Positions 35,401 through 49,300 of a stretch of DNA of 64,000 bases are shown here, one piece after another. A program made the position numbers and the translations under genes. Under the pieces are notes generated by a model that did not search any database, was not told where the DNA came from, and saw nothing but the letters and a program-made list of their open reading frames with translations. How positions within the stretch are numbered: position 1 is the stretch's first letter; each line of letters begins with the position of its first letter. Origin of the DNA: Linepithema humile (Eukaryota; Arthropoda; Insecta; Hymenoptera; Formicidae); assembly GCF_040581485.1 (NCBI RefSeq), contig NC_090128.1, positions 3,472,001 through 3,536,000 on the forward strand, written 5' to 3'.

Positions 35401-38400
35401 CAGGACAACCTGCATAGCTTACGAATGATTTCCAAATTGTATAATATTTAAGAAGCTATGATGCAAAATTTATGAATTGCATAATTTTTAATTCTGGTAT
35501 AAAGTAGAAAATTTGTGAAGCCATTTTGTGCTGCATGTTTTTCATAAAAAAATAATCACGTTTGACATTGACGTTTTTATAACTTAGATAATATTTTATA
35601 AATTATTTATGTTCTTTCTCTCTTACGATTTCAACATATTAAATCAATGATAACTTGCATTAAGCATTTTTGCACCGAATTCTTTTATTTATTTCAAAAA
35701 AATAGATAATTCTCAAGAAAGTATCATATGTTGTAATGCTGGTCATGTCAAAGAGATTAACACTAACGTAATAACAATAATGATATTGTCGCAACAAATA
35801 GATGCCTAAACAGTCGAAAAGATCTTTGTGTGATCTTTCTGCACGAAATCCTTAGAAGTTGTTAACACATGTTTACGACTACTGTTGTCTATAACGAGAA
35901 GTTGAGCTACTTAACAGCAATTTTGTTTTATATAATACTAATAAATTTGAATTATCTAGATCACAAGCTAAACATTTGAAGAAGCATTAAAATATGAACT
36001 TCGAGCTTAAAAGTTATGTGTTTACTTCAAAATCTTAGAGTAATCAATAATGATGTCTAAATTCTCGATAATAATAGATCCTAATATAGATATACACTCA
36101 TTGCAAGATTTACGTCATCCCATCTGAAATTAGGGTTAACCTTTTAAATCGCAAAATAGCATTTAAAGTTTCCTCTTTGATTGATTAGATTGATTTTTTC
36201 GCCGAACGTATAATCACTGTATCGTTGAACCTGCAATCAATTCCAATGTAAAAAAATGCCATTTTTACGCTCCCCGAAATACTAAAATAATAAGATTCGA
36301 CTAACAATACAGTAGTGAGATATATAATACTGAAATTATGAATAGTAGTGGTGCGCAGTATGTAAGAACTAAAAAAATGTTCAAGTGAAAAATATGCAAA
36401 CGGCTTTCCTTTGTAGAGACGCGACTCAAAAGGAACTAAAGCTTATGTAGGAGCAAAGAGTTAGCAGCGCTATAGTGAATCAAGCATGCTGCGAGATTCC
36501 GATGCTCCTGCTGTATGCACAATACGTTTCACGGATCTACCTCACCGTCCGCATGCAAATTAACGATTGAACTACAATCACAATTGAGACTCAAAAATCT
36601 CAGAATTAAAAAAACTGAAATTATTTAGATCTACATTGCGCAATAAAATAAATTAACAAGTAAAATTAAATAAATGAAGGTGAAAATTAAAAAATTTTGT
36701 AAGCTAAAAATTTCTAAACATCAACGCACTATGTCGATTGCTATCAGCGACAGTTGGGAAAAAAATAGAATGTATTTATTTTTCACTATCTCTACACGCA
36801 TTCGAATAACTTGCTGTAAATCATCTCCAGTAGTCGCATCACAGTTTAGCCTTACATCGACTTGTACCACTGTGCGGCAGCTTTCTCGAGACTTTAAATT
36901 CCAAGCATCATTATTCGAGTATTTATCGAATTGAAAAGATTGAAATTCCGTGAAATTCACAACTGAAGGATTTTGCGAATCATGAATTGTGCCAAGTTGT
37001 GAAGGATACGTCCACATCTATCACTATCGCTCTATGCACATTCAAATGACCTGTCGTCTATCATTTGCTCAACACTTCTATCGCATTTCAGCCGTATGCT
37101 GACTTTCGCTAGTGAATGCGCGACCGTCGCACGGCCTACCTCGTGTCGCCGTGTTCCTCCGCACCATTCCGGTGGGGGCGTAGGTCCTGCCTCGGTTTGA
37201 GGACAGGGGTCAGCCCCCATTTCTCGATGAACTCGATGCGGGAAATCTTGGCGCTTCGCGGCGGTTACGAGAGGGGGCGAATCCCCCTCCCGAGCCCCAT
37301 GCCACCGGAGAGCGGTGCACCCCCGCACAACACGCACCCTTCGATGGTCCTTCTCCGCCACCAGCCCCGTCCCCGCCACCCTTTTGTCTAACTATTCTTT
37401 GTTCTCGTTTGCACTGTCTCTCTTGCCTTCACACGCACGCCGTCGCGAATCGTACTCCCCCTCTCATTCCGTGCCGATTCGTTTTGATTCGCTGTTCTTT
37501 TTTCCGTTCGCAATTCACTTCTTACCACAAACACCACTGCGCACCACGAGGATGTTACTCAGCATGGGATCACCGAGCACCGATCACCGCGATGATCACT
37601 TGCGATCAGCAGTTAGTGGCGGCAGCGCAGAACGCACGACCAAAATGGCTGCTGCTGCTGCTGACTTTGTCCACTCTCTTTCTGGCAGTCCGGTTCCTCT
37701 CCTGTTTCCTCTGGTCACTCCAGCTCTCTTCCCCGTTTCTATCCACTCTCTCTTTTTTTCTAAATTACTCCGTGCCCTGTTCTTCGTTTGTCTTGTTTCT
37801 CAATTCTGCTGCCGTAATCCTGCGTCTCGGCTTTTTCCACCCTCGTCGTGTTTTTTTCGTCCTGTCCCGAGAGAAAATTCCAACGCAGGAGAACGCACAG
37901 CGGGACAAGCACGGCGCCAGGAGCTCCTCCGGGATCAACTGACGGCGATGTCCTCGCGCATCTCGCCGATCACTCCGTCGATCACTGATGCGTGTCGACG
38001 TGGACGATCAGCCGCGCCAATTCGTGCGAGACGCGGCGACGAGTCGCCTGCCCAGGTCGCCTCGGATTAATCATCGCTGGGCGGAAAACGTCCTCTCTCT
38101 CACGATCACGACAACGCCTTGTCTGCAAACACCTCACTGCACCGTGTATCTTGTGCGACGACTGCACGTTTAGCTCCGGTGAGCAAGCACCGACCGGAGC
38201 AGCCGTGGCTGCTTCGTTCGCGCACAACGCACTCCACCGCGAAACTGGCACTCGTGCGCGCTGGCACCACCGTCGGTCCGTCTGCCCGCGGCCTCGGACG
38301 CGCTCTCGTTCGCTCTTCCACGGCTGTGCTCGGCGTCGTCACGGCGCTCGCGCCGCGTATCCCTCGCGTATCTACGACCACGGGCCGGCCACGAGGAAGC

Positions 38401-41400
38401 GGGCGGGAGAGGCCAGGGGAGCGTTCTCTCAGCTCCACCTGCGCGCTACGCCGACGAGAACTCGTCTGAGGACTCCGCACCGTGCCGAGCTCCCTTTTCG
38501 TTTCTCACCTATCTCTCGTCCTCTCTCTCTCTCTCTCTCTTTCTCCTCGTTCTTTCTTCTTCTTTCTCACTGTAGCTGGATGGAGGTCGTTGGTGGTGGG
38601 AGCGCGACGCATGGAGTAGTATCGTGCGAATCGAAGACAGAAGCGACTCGCTTCCGCCGTGCTGCCTTCTTCCTCGTCGCCACTGCCGACACCGACGCGC
38701 GCTTCGCTCACTGGAGCGGCCGGAAAGCTGCGCGCGTCCCCCTGCGCGCGGGGATGTCGTCTTCCTTTCGCCACCCCACCCTCAGAAAGCGGCTACCTCT
38801 GTCGTTTTCCACCCCGCACGGATCCAAACTGCTCACGCCGTCCTCGTCTAATGCTCCCTTTCCGTTCTGACAAAGTCCTACCCGTCCTACGCGGAACTTG
38901 CACAACCCCGTCCTGTCCGACCACGCCATGCCATGCCATGCCACGCTACGCCACGCTACGCCGCAACTACGCCGTGCAGAACCGCATCTTCACCGTGGCT
39001 GTCTCGTTTGTCCTGATATCACGTAGCGTGGCGTGCAGCCGCAAGCGTGTATCTTTACGTGACATGCGAGCTTACGTTCGATTTATCTTCAATTTTCTTC
39101 CATTTCTGTTGAACGTGCCTTCGACTTGAATTCAGTTCGTCGCACTACCGACCTTCTTCGATTTCGTCTATTTGATTTCTTTTAAATTTCTGTAAAACCT
39201 TTTTTCATTGAAATATTCCCCATTAACTTTCATTAAATATATGTATTACAAAATATATCATTTTTTACTTCATTATTTAACATTAAAAGACAATTTCGCA
39301 AGATAAGCTTTCGTGTAACAATTAAGCACTTTTCTTTATGTATGCATATGTAGCATGTTTGTTATGCAAGAATCTGGCTGACTAATAGTCTCTTACATCA
39401 CTTATAAGTAGTAATATATTGTCTTTTATCGATAAATCTTTTTAATATTAGAAAACTGAGACTACATTAAAAACGATTGTTTTTCTATTCTTCCTATTCT
39501 TATTTTGTGATTATTTATCAAATTATTCCATTCCACAAATCAAAATTAAATCAAAATCATAAATCAAATCATAAATCAAAAGCAAATCAAATAATACTTA
39601 TCTAGCTATAAAATAACTATACTGTAATATATTTATTTTATATATATATTATCTCTTCAATAAACTTTTTATAAATAGATAAAAATTAAGGTAAAAAATT
39701 AAGATATTAATAATATTAAATTGAATGTGGCATATGTTGCTTTAAATTTTGACCAAAAATCATTTCTGATTACTTCTGCAAATCATTCCGCTTCGAATCT
39801 ACAAAAAAAAAACAATATTTTTGATCGCCTAATGATCTGTCGAGCATAGCCGCACGTCTAGAAAACACGAGGTTTCAGCTATCAGACTGAGGAGATCAAT
39901 GGCTGTTGCGTAATCATGCTGGGCAACGAGGTACACCCCATTCCACCCACCAGCGTGTTCTTCACAACCTTCCCTGCGCAACCCCCGAGGTTTCTACACT
40001 TCTCCCCCCTCTGCGGATAAGGCAGACCGCTCGTCGCGCTCGGGGATGAGAGAGAGTTAACACGCTGCGAAAAAAAGTGGGTGGCTAGCGCGATGGGCGG
40101 CGATGACGAGAAGAACGAGGGGAAAGACGACGGCAAATCGGGCGAGCAGGGCTTTCGTGTCGACAAACACGACACCGTACGATACCCGTTTTCGTTGTCA
40201 TCGCCATCATCGCCGTTGTCGTCTTCGTCGTCGTCGTCGTCGTCGTGAGTTTTCATGTCTAGCACCGACGACCATGCGCCCGAGAAGAAACGAGCGTGCG
40301 CCGCGCACAGCCTCCGTTGGGATGCACACCTTTCCCAGAAGAACGCATCAAAGGACGAAGAGACTAAGGTCAGACCCGAGAATACAATCGTTTGGATTGT
40401 AAAATTGGAGTGCGCTAAATGACGACGATGAATTTTAAGTGAACGTGACGCATTTTTCACTGTCGTTCGAGAATGAAATATGGTTGTCTCAAGACAGAAG
40501 ATCATTACCGAAGTCTTGCAATTTGGCAGCACTCTCTGTCGTCAACCTCTTCGCGACCTGATAAATGCCGAGCGATTAATTCGCCAGTTCATCGGCGGTT
40601 CTAACAAACTTTGGCCAAACTTGGCGCACGATCATGCTGCAACCCATAACCGGGCGGACTGCGACAACCCAATGGTATGCAATATCGGTTATTGATGCGT
40701 GAGCGGTATGCCAATTCGATTAAATTCGACCCAGGAGACACAAACGCGATTAAAACTAATTATATTACTTAGATTTGAAAAAATAAAGTAAGAACTCAGC
40801 GCGATGAGAGAAACGAACTAATGATTTTCGTATATTCACAAATAAATTTATTATTAAATTTAAACTTTTAATTCTTACATAAATTCTATCATGCTAAGCT
40901 TTTATTTATCCTTATCTTTACAAACAATTGTATCAAAGAATATTGTATCAAAGAATCAATTTTGATTAGAATTTGTGTAAAAATTTACACTGTTTTAAAT
41001 TAATTAGAGAAACGAATATTTCTCTTTTTCTGTATCCTAAACACCGAAAGTTAACCTCGCGCGAACTGAATTGGTGCATTCTATCTCGATGCAAACTTAT
41101 TTCTCGACTAACTGCTCTCAGGACCCACTGTAACTATCACGGCGTTGAGAACTCGTCATCTCGCGCCCTTCGACGCCTCGCAAATCTGATAAACGCCAGT
41201 CTACCGGCGCTCGAATTGCAACTGCAACTTCACGACCTGGCGCGCATCTCCTTCCGTGACTCGCACACACCAGCTAGCGAGCAACGAAGCGACCTACATA
41301 ACATCAACCGGCGTACCATTTCGCGTAGACGAAAGCTTCACGAAAGTTTTCCTCGGCACACATCCCGGAGTGGAAGGAAATAATAGGTGGTAGCATGTGG

Positions 41401-44400
41401 CAGCATTGCAGAGCATTGTAACAGCATTGATCTCTGTCTCTTTTCCTTCTCTCTTTCTCTCTCTTTGTCCCATTCATTCCGTTCGCTATTCTCTCTTTTT
41501 CCCGCATCTCTCTCAGTCGGTTGCCAAATCGCTTCTAATGCTGTGTACATTATTGGCAGTAATTCGACGGAAGAGAAACAAAGAATACGAACATCGTGGA
41601 AATTCAGATGTGCACTAGCATATTTATACAACTGTTAATGCTGTAAATCTCTTGCACACATTACGAAAAGAAGAGAAATAAGCAACTTCAAACGCAGAAG
41701 TGTCGCTGTTTACTTTCCGCGTAAATTCGCCTATAAATACATTCGTTAAATTAAAAATGTAATTTAGATCCAGACTAACAGTAATGAAAACAATTTCAAA
41801 ATTAAGGATTTGATTTGCAATTCAAGAGATGAGAACTTGAACATAATTTTATTGTAACAAAAATGTTGTCCCTTCACTTTTTTATTTCAATTTCTCAATT
41901 AATATTAAATATATCCCGATAACTAACAATAAGATTTTCTTTCACTGTATTTTCTTGTATTTTTGTTCTTTTTTTATTCCCGTGTAAATACAACCTAGAG
42001 CAATTGGGAAAAGCGGAAAACGTGAAAGAGAGAGGATAGTACGAAGGTATATCGGGAATCGAACCGTTCCGGACGTGCAGAGAAGAATGGGATCACATAG
42101 TCGATGTTTAATTTCCCTCTTCCACTCCGTTCTCGAAGTCACTTGTACCGTAATCCTCGCCGCTTCCACACGAGTAATTTCATCCTCCTAGTTTTACGGC
42201 GATTTCATTTTATTTTGCGCACTCCACCTTTCAAATATTTTCCTCGCATTCGCACTCTTCCGCAATCTGGTTTTTTTTTTTTAATTTCCTTTATCTGCAC
42301 TTTCACGTCATTCTTCCCCCTTTCTGCTTAACCTATCCATCCTCCTTCTCTCCCTTCCCTCCTTTATTCACCATCCCGTTTTCCATCGATAACAACCGTT
42401 TCTGTTCTCTCCCTTCCTTCTCTTGTTTGTGTCCGTTACACTGTTTCGGTTACACGAGTCCTTTCCACTCCCCGCCGTCTCTCGCGCTATCTCGCCCGCG
42501 GTAGTTATCTCTTTCTCCCTTTCTCCTCATCTACATCTCACCCCTGACCGGTCCTCTCTCTCCGTTTCGCCAGATCTCTTCTCGTCGCACTAACCGCACG
42601 CAATCAATACATCCCCCTCCACGGTTCGCACCCCTACCACGAACCTCCACCACCGATCTCCACTCTTGATCCTGGCCCACCAACCCCCACGACGTTGCTA
42701 CCCTTACCACATCCACTCGCTCTCTCTCCCTCTCTCTCCCCCAGTTCCACCTTCTATCTCCTACGATACTGTAAATTGTTAGTACATTTTTAATGCGTAC
42801 AATTACGCAATACTTAATTATTAATGCAATAGTTTTATTTACAATTCGAGAAAAGGTAAAAACTTGAAAGTTGAATAGATAATAGCGCGTTCTCTTCTTT
42901 AATATATTTTTTCTCGCTTACACCTTGCTTTTCTCTTTCGCCCCAATAAATCTCTCCTTCAAAATTCCCACGGGTTTCCCCTACTCGCAACGTTTCCTTT
43001 CTTTTCGTCCTTTTCCCGCGCGCCTTTTACCATAGCCGAGTCAGCTGATCCGCTGTGGCTCTCGGCCACCATAAAGCCAAGGTCAGTACGCCTTCCAAGA
43101 GCGCGTGCCGGACCATAAATACGGTCGTACCACTCGTGCGACCACGCGCTTTGAAGTAGTAATCTCAGTCGAGTAAGGCCAATATAAATCCATTTCTCGG
43201 AATAATTAATGCATGATACCGTATGTATCGCTTGCATAGAATGCTCAATCTCTGCATTACAATGAAAATCGGACTTGCAATTATTATACGTAGCGGAAAT
43301 CACATCCAAGGCAAAAAGCGCCACGCGCCACTTATCGCGAATGAACTTTTCTGAAGAGTTTTCTTGCGTGCGTCCTGGCAATTTGCTGGCCCTGCACTAA
43401 GTAACCTAAGATCGTTTCAAAATAGAACGTTTTGTAGAAGCATAGTGGAACGAGCAAAGCCGTAACGTGACGCCCAGTTTCTTAAAACCAGCTAGGCTCT
43501 AATAATTTTCGATATTTCTGAAGAAGTATAATCAGTTGTGCGCTAGCTTTGTGCTTGGTAATCGATTAAAGCTTCGTTACGTTAAATCTATTAAGTTCAT
43601 TAAAATTAATGAATTATTAATACATTATTTTACATTAACATATAAGAATAATTAATTTAATAAACATTCAACTAAATAATTACGGATCGCATTGCTTTAT
43701 TCATTGAAATAAGGGCTAATAAAAATTACAGCATAATTGAATGATGCATTGAAAACGAACGATTCAAACTTTTTCCTCACTCGTTCGTACGTTGTCGGTT
43801 ATGAAACGCCCGGGCAAAAGGAAGGAAAGGCTCGACGGGAAGTTCTTTGTGAGGAATAAACGTCAACGTCAACGTTGAACAAAAAGCAGCATGTCCGTTC
43901 AAGAGTAACGAAAGACCATAGAAATTAATTTCCCTTCCCGTTCGCTCGAGTTACCTAAACGCGAGTAGACGCATAAAGCCACTCCTTCGGCTTTCTTATT
44001 CAGCATTCGCTTTTACATACAATTCGCGATTAACCGAGTTATCAAGGATTTAACACGTTTATTTGTTAATCGGTGTTTACCTCTTTGTAATTGGATTCCA
44101 TATTTTACTACATTTTCAAAGCAGAATGTACACTGCATAAATAAAGATTTTTATTGTTTTCCTGTTTCTTTTCATCTGATTTGTATGTCTTGTTTTTATG
44201 TTATCTATATGTCTGTTTGTTATATACGAGATATGTTTATATTTTATTAAATTTTGAATAGAATAAAATTAAATGCAAAAAATTGTAGAAAAGTAAGCAG
44301 AATATATATGTCCCGCTAGCCGCGAAAGGATTAAAATCTACATGGTAATCATAAGTTGAATCGCGCCGTTATTCACGCCCGAGTAAAACAAAATGATAAT

Positions 44401-46239
44401 TTTATACGTTTCGCAATTTTTAAAAGTGCGCGGAAGAAATTTATTGGCTATACAAGCGCATCTTTCTTACTTCACGTTTTTTTTCGCATTTGCTCGGCGA
44501 GACACGGAGCGAAGCCAATCTCGCGATTGGCTCGCAATTCGTCGCAGCGCGCACCGACGGAATTCGCGGTCGAAAGTTAAGATACGTCGATAAATATTCG
44601 CGTATTTGGGCCACCGGAACCAGATCCGCAACGCGACGTGGAGTTAAGCCAAAGTCGTCGCGTAGGTTCCGCAACTAGATTGCTTCAAGAATAACTAAAC
44701 TTCTGATATCGCTTATATTTCCGGCTATTAAGTTTCTCATAGAATTGAATTATTAATATAGATACATATGTATAAGCTCTTCGATATTAATTCAAGATAA
44801 AGGAAAGATTATTAAGAGACATGAGCATAGATCTGAATGCGCACATACAACATTTAAAATAATATATACTATATATATAAATAATATTACATATAAAATA
44901 ATATATACTATATTTTACTAAAATCTTAATTGATTAATTACAATAAATTAAATTACGCAAAATCAATGCAGTCACGCAAAATCAAAAATGCATAAACATC
45001 TAAAATAATTTTCAGAAAGATTTATTTGTTTAAAAAAATCTCTTTTCAAAATGCTCAGTGCTAATAAAAATATGAATACTCTAACACTTATAGAATTCAA
45101 TTCTGTTTAGTGCGAAAGGTGTATTCTAGACAAATAGCTTAAGAAAACACTTCAATCTTAAGAAGCAGGGTATTAAAGTCACTCCGACAGAGAATCACCA
45201 TCAAGAACCGCTCGTAGCAAAGAAGACAATGAGGAAAGACGTGTATCACTAGGCGCACTTGACGATTGATCTCGGTAAGAGCTTCTCTAGCGACAAGGGT
45301 ATCAGAGGATCCGTATTCCAAGCAACAGGAGGTTAAGCTAACGCGAGCAACTATTACTTTTTATATATGATATGTTTATGATAATACGCGAATCTAATAA
45401 AGATCGAACTCCATAAATAAATTTAGTTATCTAGATAATAGTAATAATAAACTACTGTAATTAACTAGATTTTCTCTCTCTTTCGGTGACTTTAGCACTC
45501 TTTTAGTACTCCTAATCCTTTGACTGCGGCGCGCTTCAACTGAAAGTCGTGTGCATTACGCGGCGCCGAGATTCGCATATTGGTTGCTGCGACATGATAG
45601 ACCAAATAACTTTCGTTGGAAATATTTTTTTGTACAACCGTTAATTATCAAAATAATCAAATATATATGGATACGAGTATACATATACATGCATATGTAT
45701 ATATAAACGTATATGTGTGAATTCTGGAGCGCTGTATATATACTGGTATGCGTCCGCAACCAGCGAATAATTCTCCATATAAGCCGTATATATACGGCGT
45801 CCGCATATGAGAAGCCACATTTTCATGCCGTATGTATGCGGCGTCCGCAAGCAAAATCTTAAATAATAAGAGTATATTAGTACATAGAAATCGCCAATAC
45901 AACTGACGATGTCATTTCACATGCGGAAGTCTAATCAAATTTTTTCAAAAATTCCAATCCAAATTTTTTTCTGACGCTTTTGGGAGCCGCGCGATGTAAT
46001 TGCGTGCGTAGCGGCTTGTTGACGACAATTCGCGCCGGATCAGGGTCATTCTGGATGTTTCATTGATGCCTGGGAGCGTATTCACATGGTAACCAGAGTT
46101 AACCGCTCCCATCGAGGCCGTGAGAAGCAGGGAAGCTGACCTAGATAACTGTGCCCGCGACCTGGTTTGCCCCATCTTTGCCGAAGCCGGTGAATGGATC
46201 CCGACATGACGCACACACCACCTCTCCGTAGTCTCTCCC

Positions 46240-46305
<66 letters not shown>

Positions 46306-46320
46306 TCTCTCTCTCTCCCT

Positions 46321-46351
<31 letters not shown>

Positions 46352-49300
46352 TTGTCTCACGCATACATGCATCCACGCGTGCATCTAGCTCTTCTCTCTC
46401 GATCCATAACGTTATTTCCTTTACGTAACGACGGGAATCCACGTAAGAGACCCCCGACGTAACTCCCGTGTCGCTATTTCCCAGTGCCATCATCGATTCA
46501 CGTTCCCTAACAATCACGTGTACGCTCGACATACCAACACGCTGTAACAGTGTTGTTGCAATGGCACGATTATTGATGCTCCATTGGCGTTGATCGTGAT
46601 TTGACCGCGAATAAATAGATAAAATTTAACTCGCAAAAAAATTTCTTTTAACAATAGAAAAATTATTTTACTTTCTTTAAATCTGTCGGCCTCTTCGAAA
46701 ATTTTCTGCTTACTTAGCCAATCATCACGCCAATTATCATTACTCGAAAAATCTTTGACGCGCGGGCGCAACTTTTTTTTATCAATACTAAATAAATAAA
46801 ATTTAATTGTCAAAAAAATCCGTTAAAAAATGGGAAGATAATTTTATTTAATTAGAAAACACACAATTTCAGAATCAAGGAACTAAAATTAATAATCTTA
46901 GGAACTAAAATTCACGCTCTATTTTTACCTGCTTGCTGCTTGCTTGCTTAATAATCATGATATCTATTTATTTTGCGCAAATATTCTAGCTAGCCCACAG
47001 CCCTTTTTCTCATCAAATTGATTGCCTTTTAATCATAAAATTTGGCATTTAACTTGCTCGACATTGTATACGTAAACACACATTAAAGAAAATTAAAGAT
47101 TTAAAATCCGCAGATTGATTAGATCGATCTCATTAAAAAATCTTCTGCTTGCTCAGCCAATCGCACCGATCCGCATTATTAAAAAATCCTTGACGCAGTC
47201 TTCATTATTAATGTGACTTTCAGATTTTCACGTCGACGTCGAAAATCCCAATCTAGACAATGAATACTCAAAGAGGACTAAATTCGCTAGATCTAATCGA
47301 CGTCATCGAAAAAAAACTCGAGGCAAGAAGTGTCTTGCTTGCATAAACAAGTGTGCCGGTTGACGGATTCCATAATTTATCGGTGAGCGCGGCCGCATTT
47401 CACTTCCGCTGGATGACGTCATTCGCGTATCTCGAGCTATATAATGACACGTGTCGAATTACTGACCGTTCTCACGATTTGCTAATTCTTTCGACCTCGC
47501 GAAAACTGAGAACCAGAAGTTAAGTAATAGTAAATGTTTTAAAAAATAAAACAATACTGTGTATGTTTCATTAAAAAAAAAAAAAATAATAAAAAAAATA
47601 AAAAAAACAAATAAACTTAAATGTCTTACAAAAACTCCAGGTAGTCGCAAGCTCGGAAATTCATGGTGACAGAACGGATCTCTCACTTAAATGCATCGCC
47701 TCAGAGATTCCGGAACTATTCAAGCAAGTATAGATAAATTCTCAGAATGCGATCTAATTATAGCAAGTGCACTCCGTTCGATGCGCACAACTACCATTCT
47801 CTTCATCTCATTCTTCTGGAATAACCAACCGGATCGCTCGTTAATAACGCCGTACGAATGTTACATATTACGAATACATCCGCCACTGAACACAAACATT
47901 TGCTTTGCTGCAAAACGCGCGGCGGGATCGCGCGTTACAATTGTTTCCAAACTGCGAAAAACCTGAAAGAATCTTCTGTCGAAAAATAAATGTTAAAATA
48001 GCATGAAATGGTTCTTCAGAATACAAAAACTATCTAACAAGATAATCAAAACTCAATGCAAGATAATTAGAACGTAAAAGTTTAGGTAATCTTTACGAGC
48101 CGTATCTTTATTTGCGATATTTTTATCGCGTGTGTGGCTTTTTGCACACTTGTTTTCGCAATTCAACTTTTCAGACTTCTTATTCACATGCGCAATTAAA
48201 AATAATTTGAATTTAAGACAAAATATTTTAAACTCCGTTCTTTTGTGCGCTTTAATTATCGCGCGTTGCTTCAATATAATAGTTGCCTTGTTAGGCAGTT
48301 TTTAAAGTAAACATTATTATGAAAGGATTTGTAGAAATTAGAACTGCATATACGGAACTCTAAAGGATTAAACTGTCCCCGTTCAGCTAAATAAGCAATG
48401 AAGTTTTATTCAACAAATATAAAGAGCATATATAAGATAAACAATGAGATTGAAAACAATAGGATGAGAAGCAGGGAGAGCCAGGTTTATCATTAAATTT
48501 CCATAATATGATCCTTTGTCTTATATATTATTCTATAGCTATATGCATATTGTTTTATTTAAAGTAATTAGAGAAATATATGATTATCAAAGAGACATTA
48601 TTTCATATTTACACACGCGTTTTATGCGTTTTAAAATTTTCCATTCTTGCGCTTTCGAAATTGCAGTCTTTCGAAATTTTATACGTATCGATCTTCAAAT
48701 GTTTTGGGTACAATAATATTTTGGAACAATGAACTCTGAACTTCTGCAATCTCCCACTCGTGCGATTTCGAAATCACAATCTCTCGAGACTTCACATGTG
48801 CATGTGCATTATTCCTCGACATCGAGACGCATTCGAAAATTTCGCATCGGTCCCGCAATTCGATCGATAGGCTGGCGCGAAGGTCTCGATGGCAGTAAAT
48901 AAGAAGGGGCGACAACGACGTAAACAAAGGGGCGCGCACCCCGCGAACTTTTTCAGGTCGACATTTAAGCGTGACTCGATTCACCCTTTCGCCATGAGAT
49001 GGCGATAGACATCGGTCGGCTCTCGCTACGTTTATCGACTTCACTGCACCAGTGAAGTCGTCCTGCGACTGGTTATACACCGTCATGTGCGCAGACTGTA
49101 AAGTTGTTTCGGCAGTAGGACACGCCAAGAGGTCGGACCATTCATCGAGGTCGATACTCGCATCACTAGACATCCGACAAAGGTCAAGTTTACGAGAAAA
49201 TATATCGAAGAGCTTCTCTTTAAAAATATAAAATTCACACAAGTCACTTTTCTGTAAAAAATTTTTGAAAAAATTAGAATGCTAATTAAATATAAGATTT

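Noticed and set aside
37315..38870. Large overlapping plus-strand open frames (251 and 292 codons) in the GC-rich block
   Set aside because: Overlapping frames are open on both strands with Arg/Ser/Pro-rich, unrecognisable content, as expected where stop codons are rare because of high GC.
40973..41383. 136-codon plus-strand open frame
   Set aside because: Mixed composition, no recognised domain or splice context; length is within chance for this size of window.
42959..43381. 140-codon minus-strand open frame in intron 1
   Set aside because: No recognised domain, and nothing ties it to Shaker exons by phase or homology.
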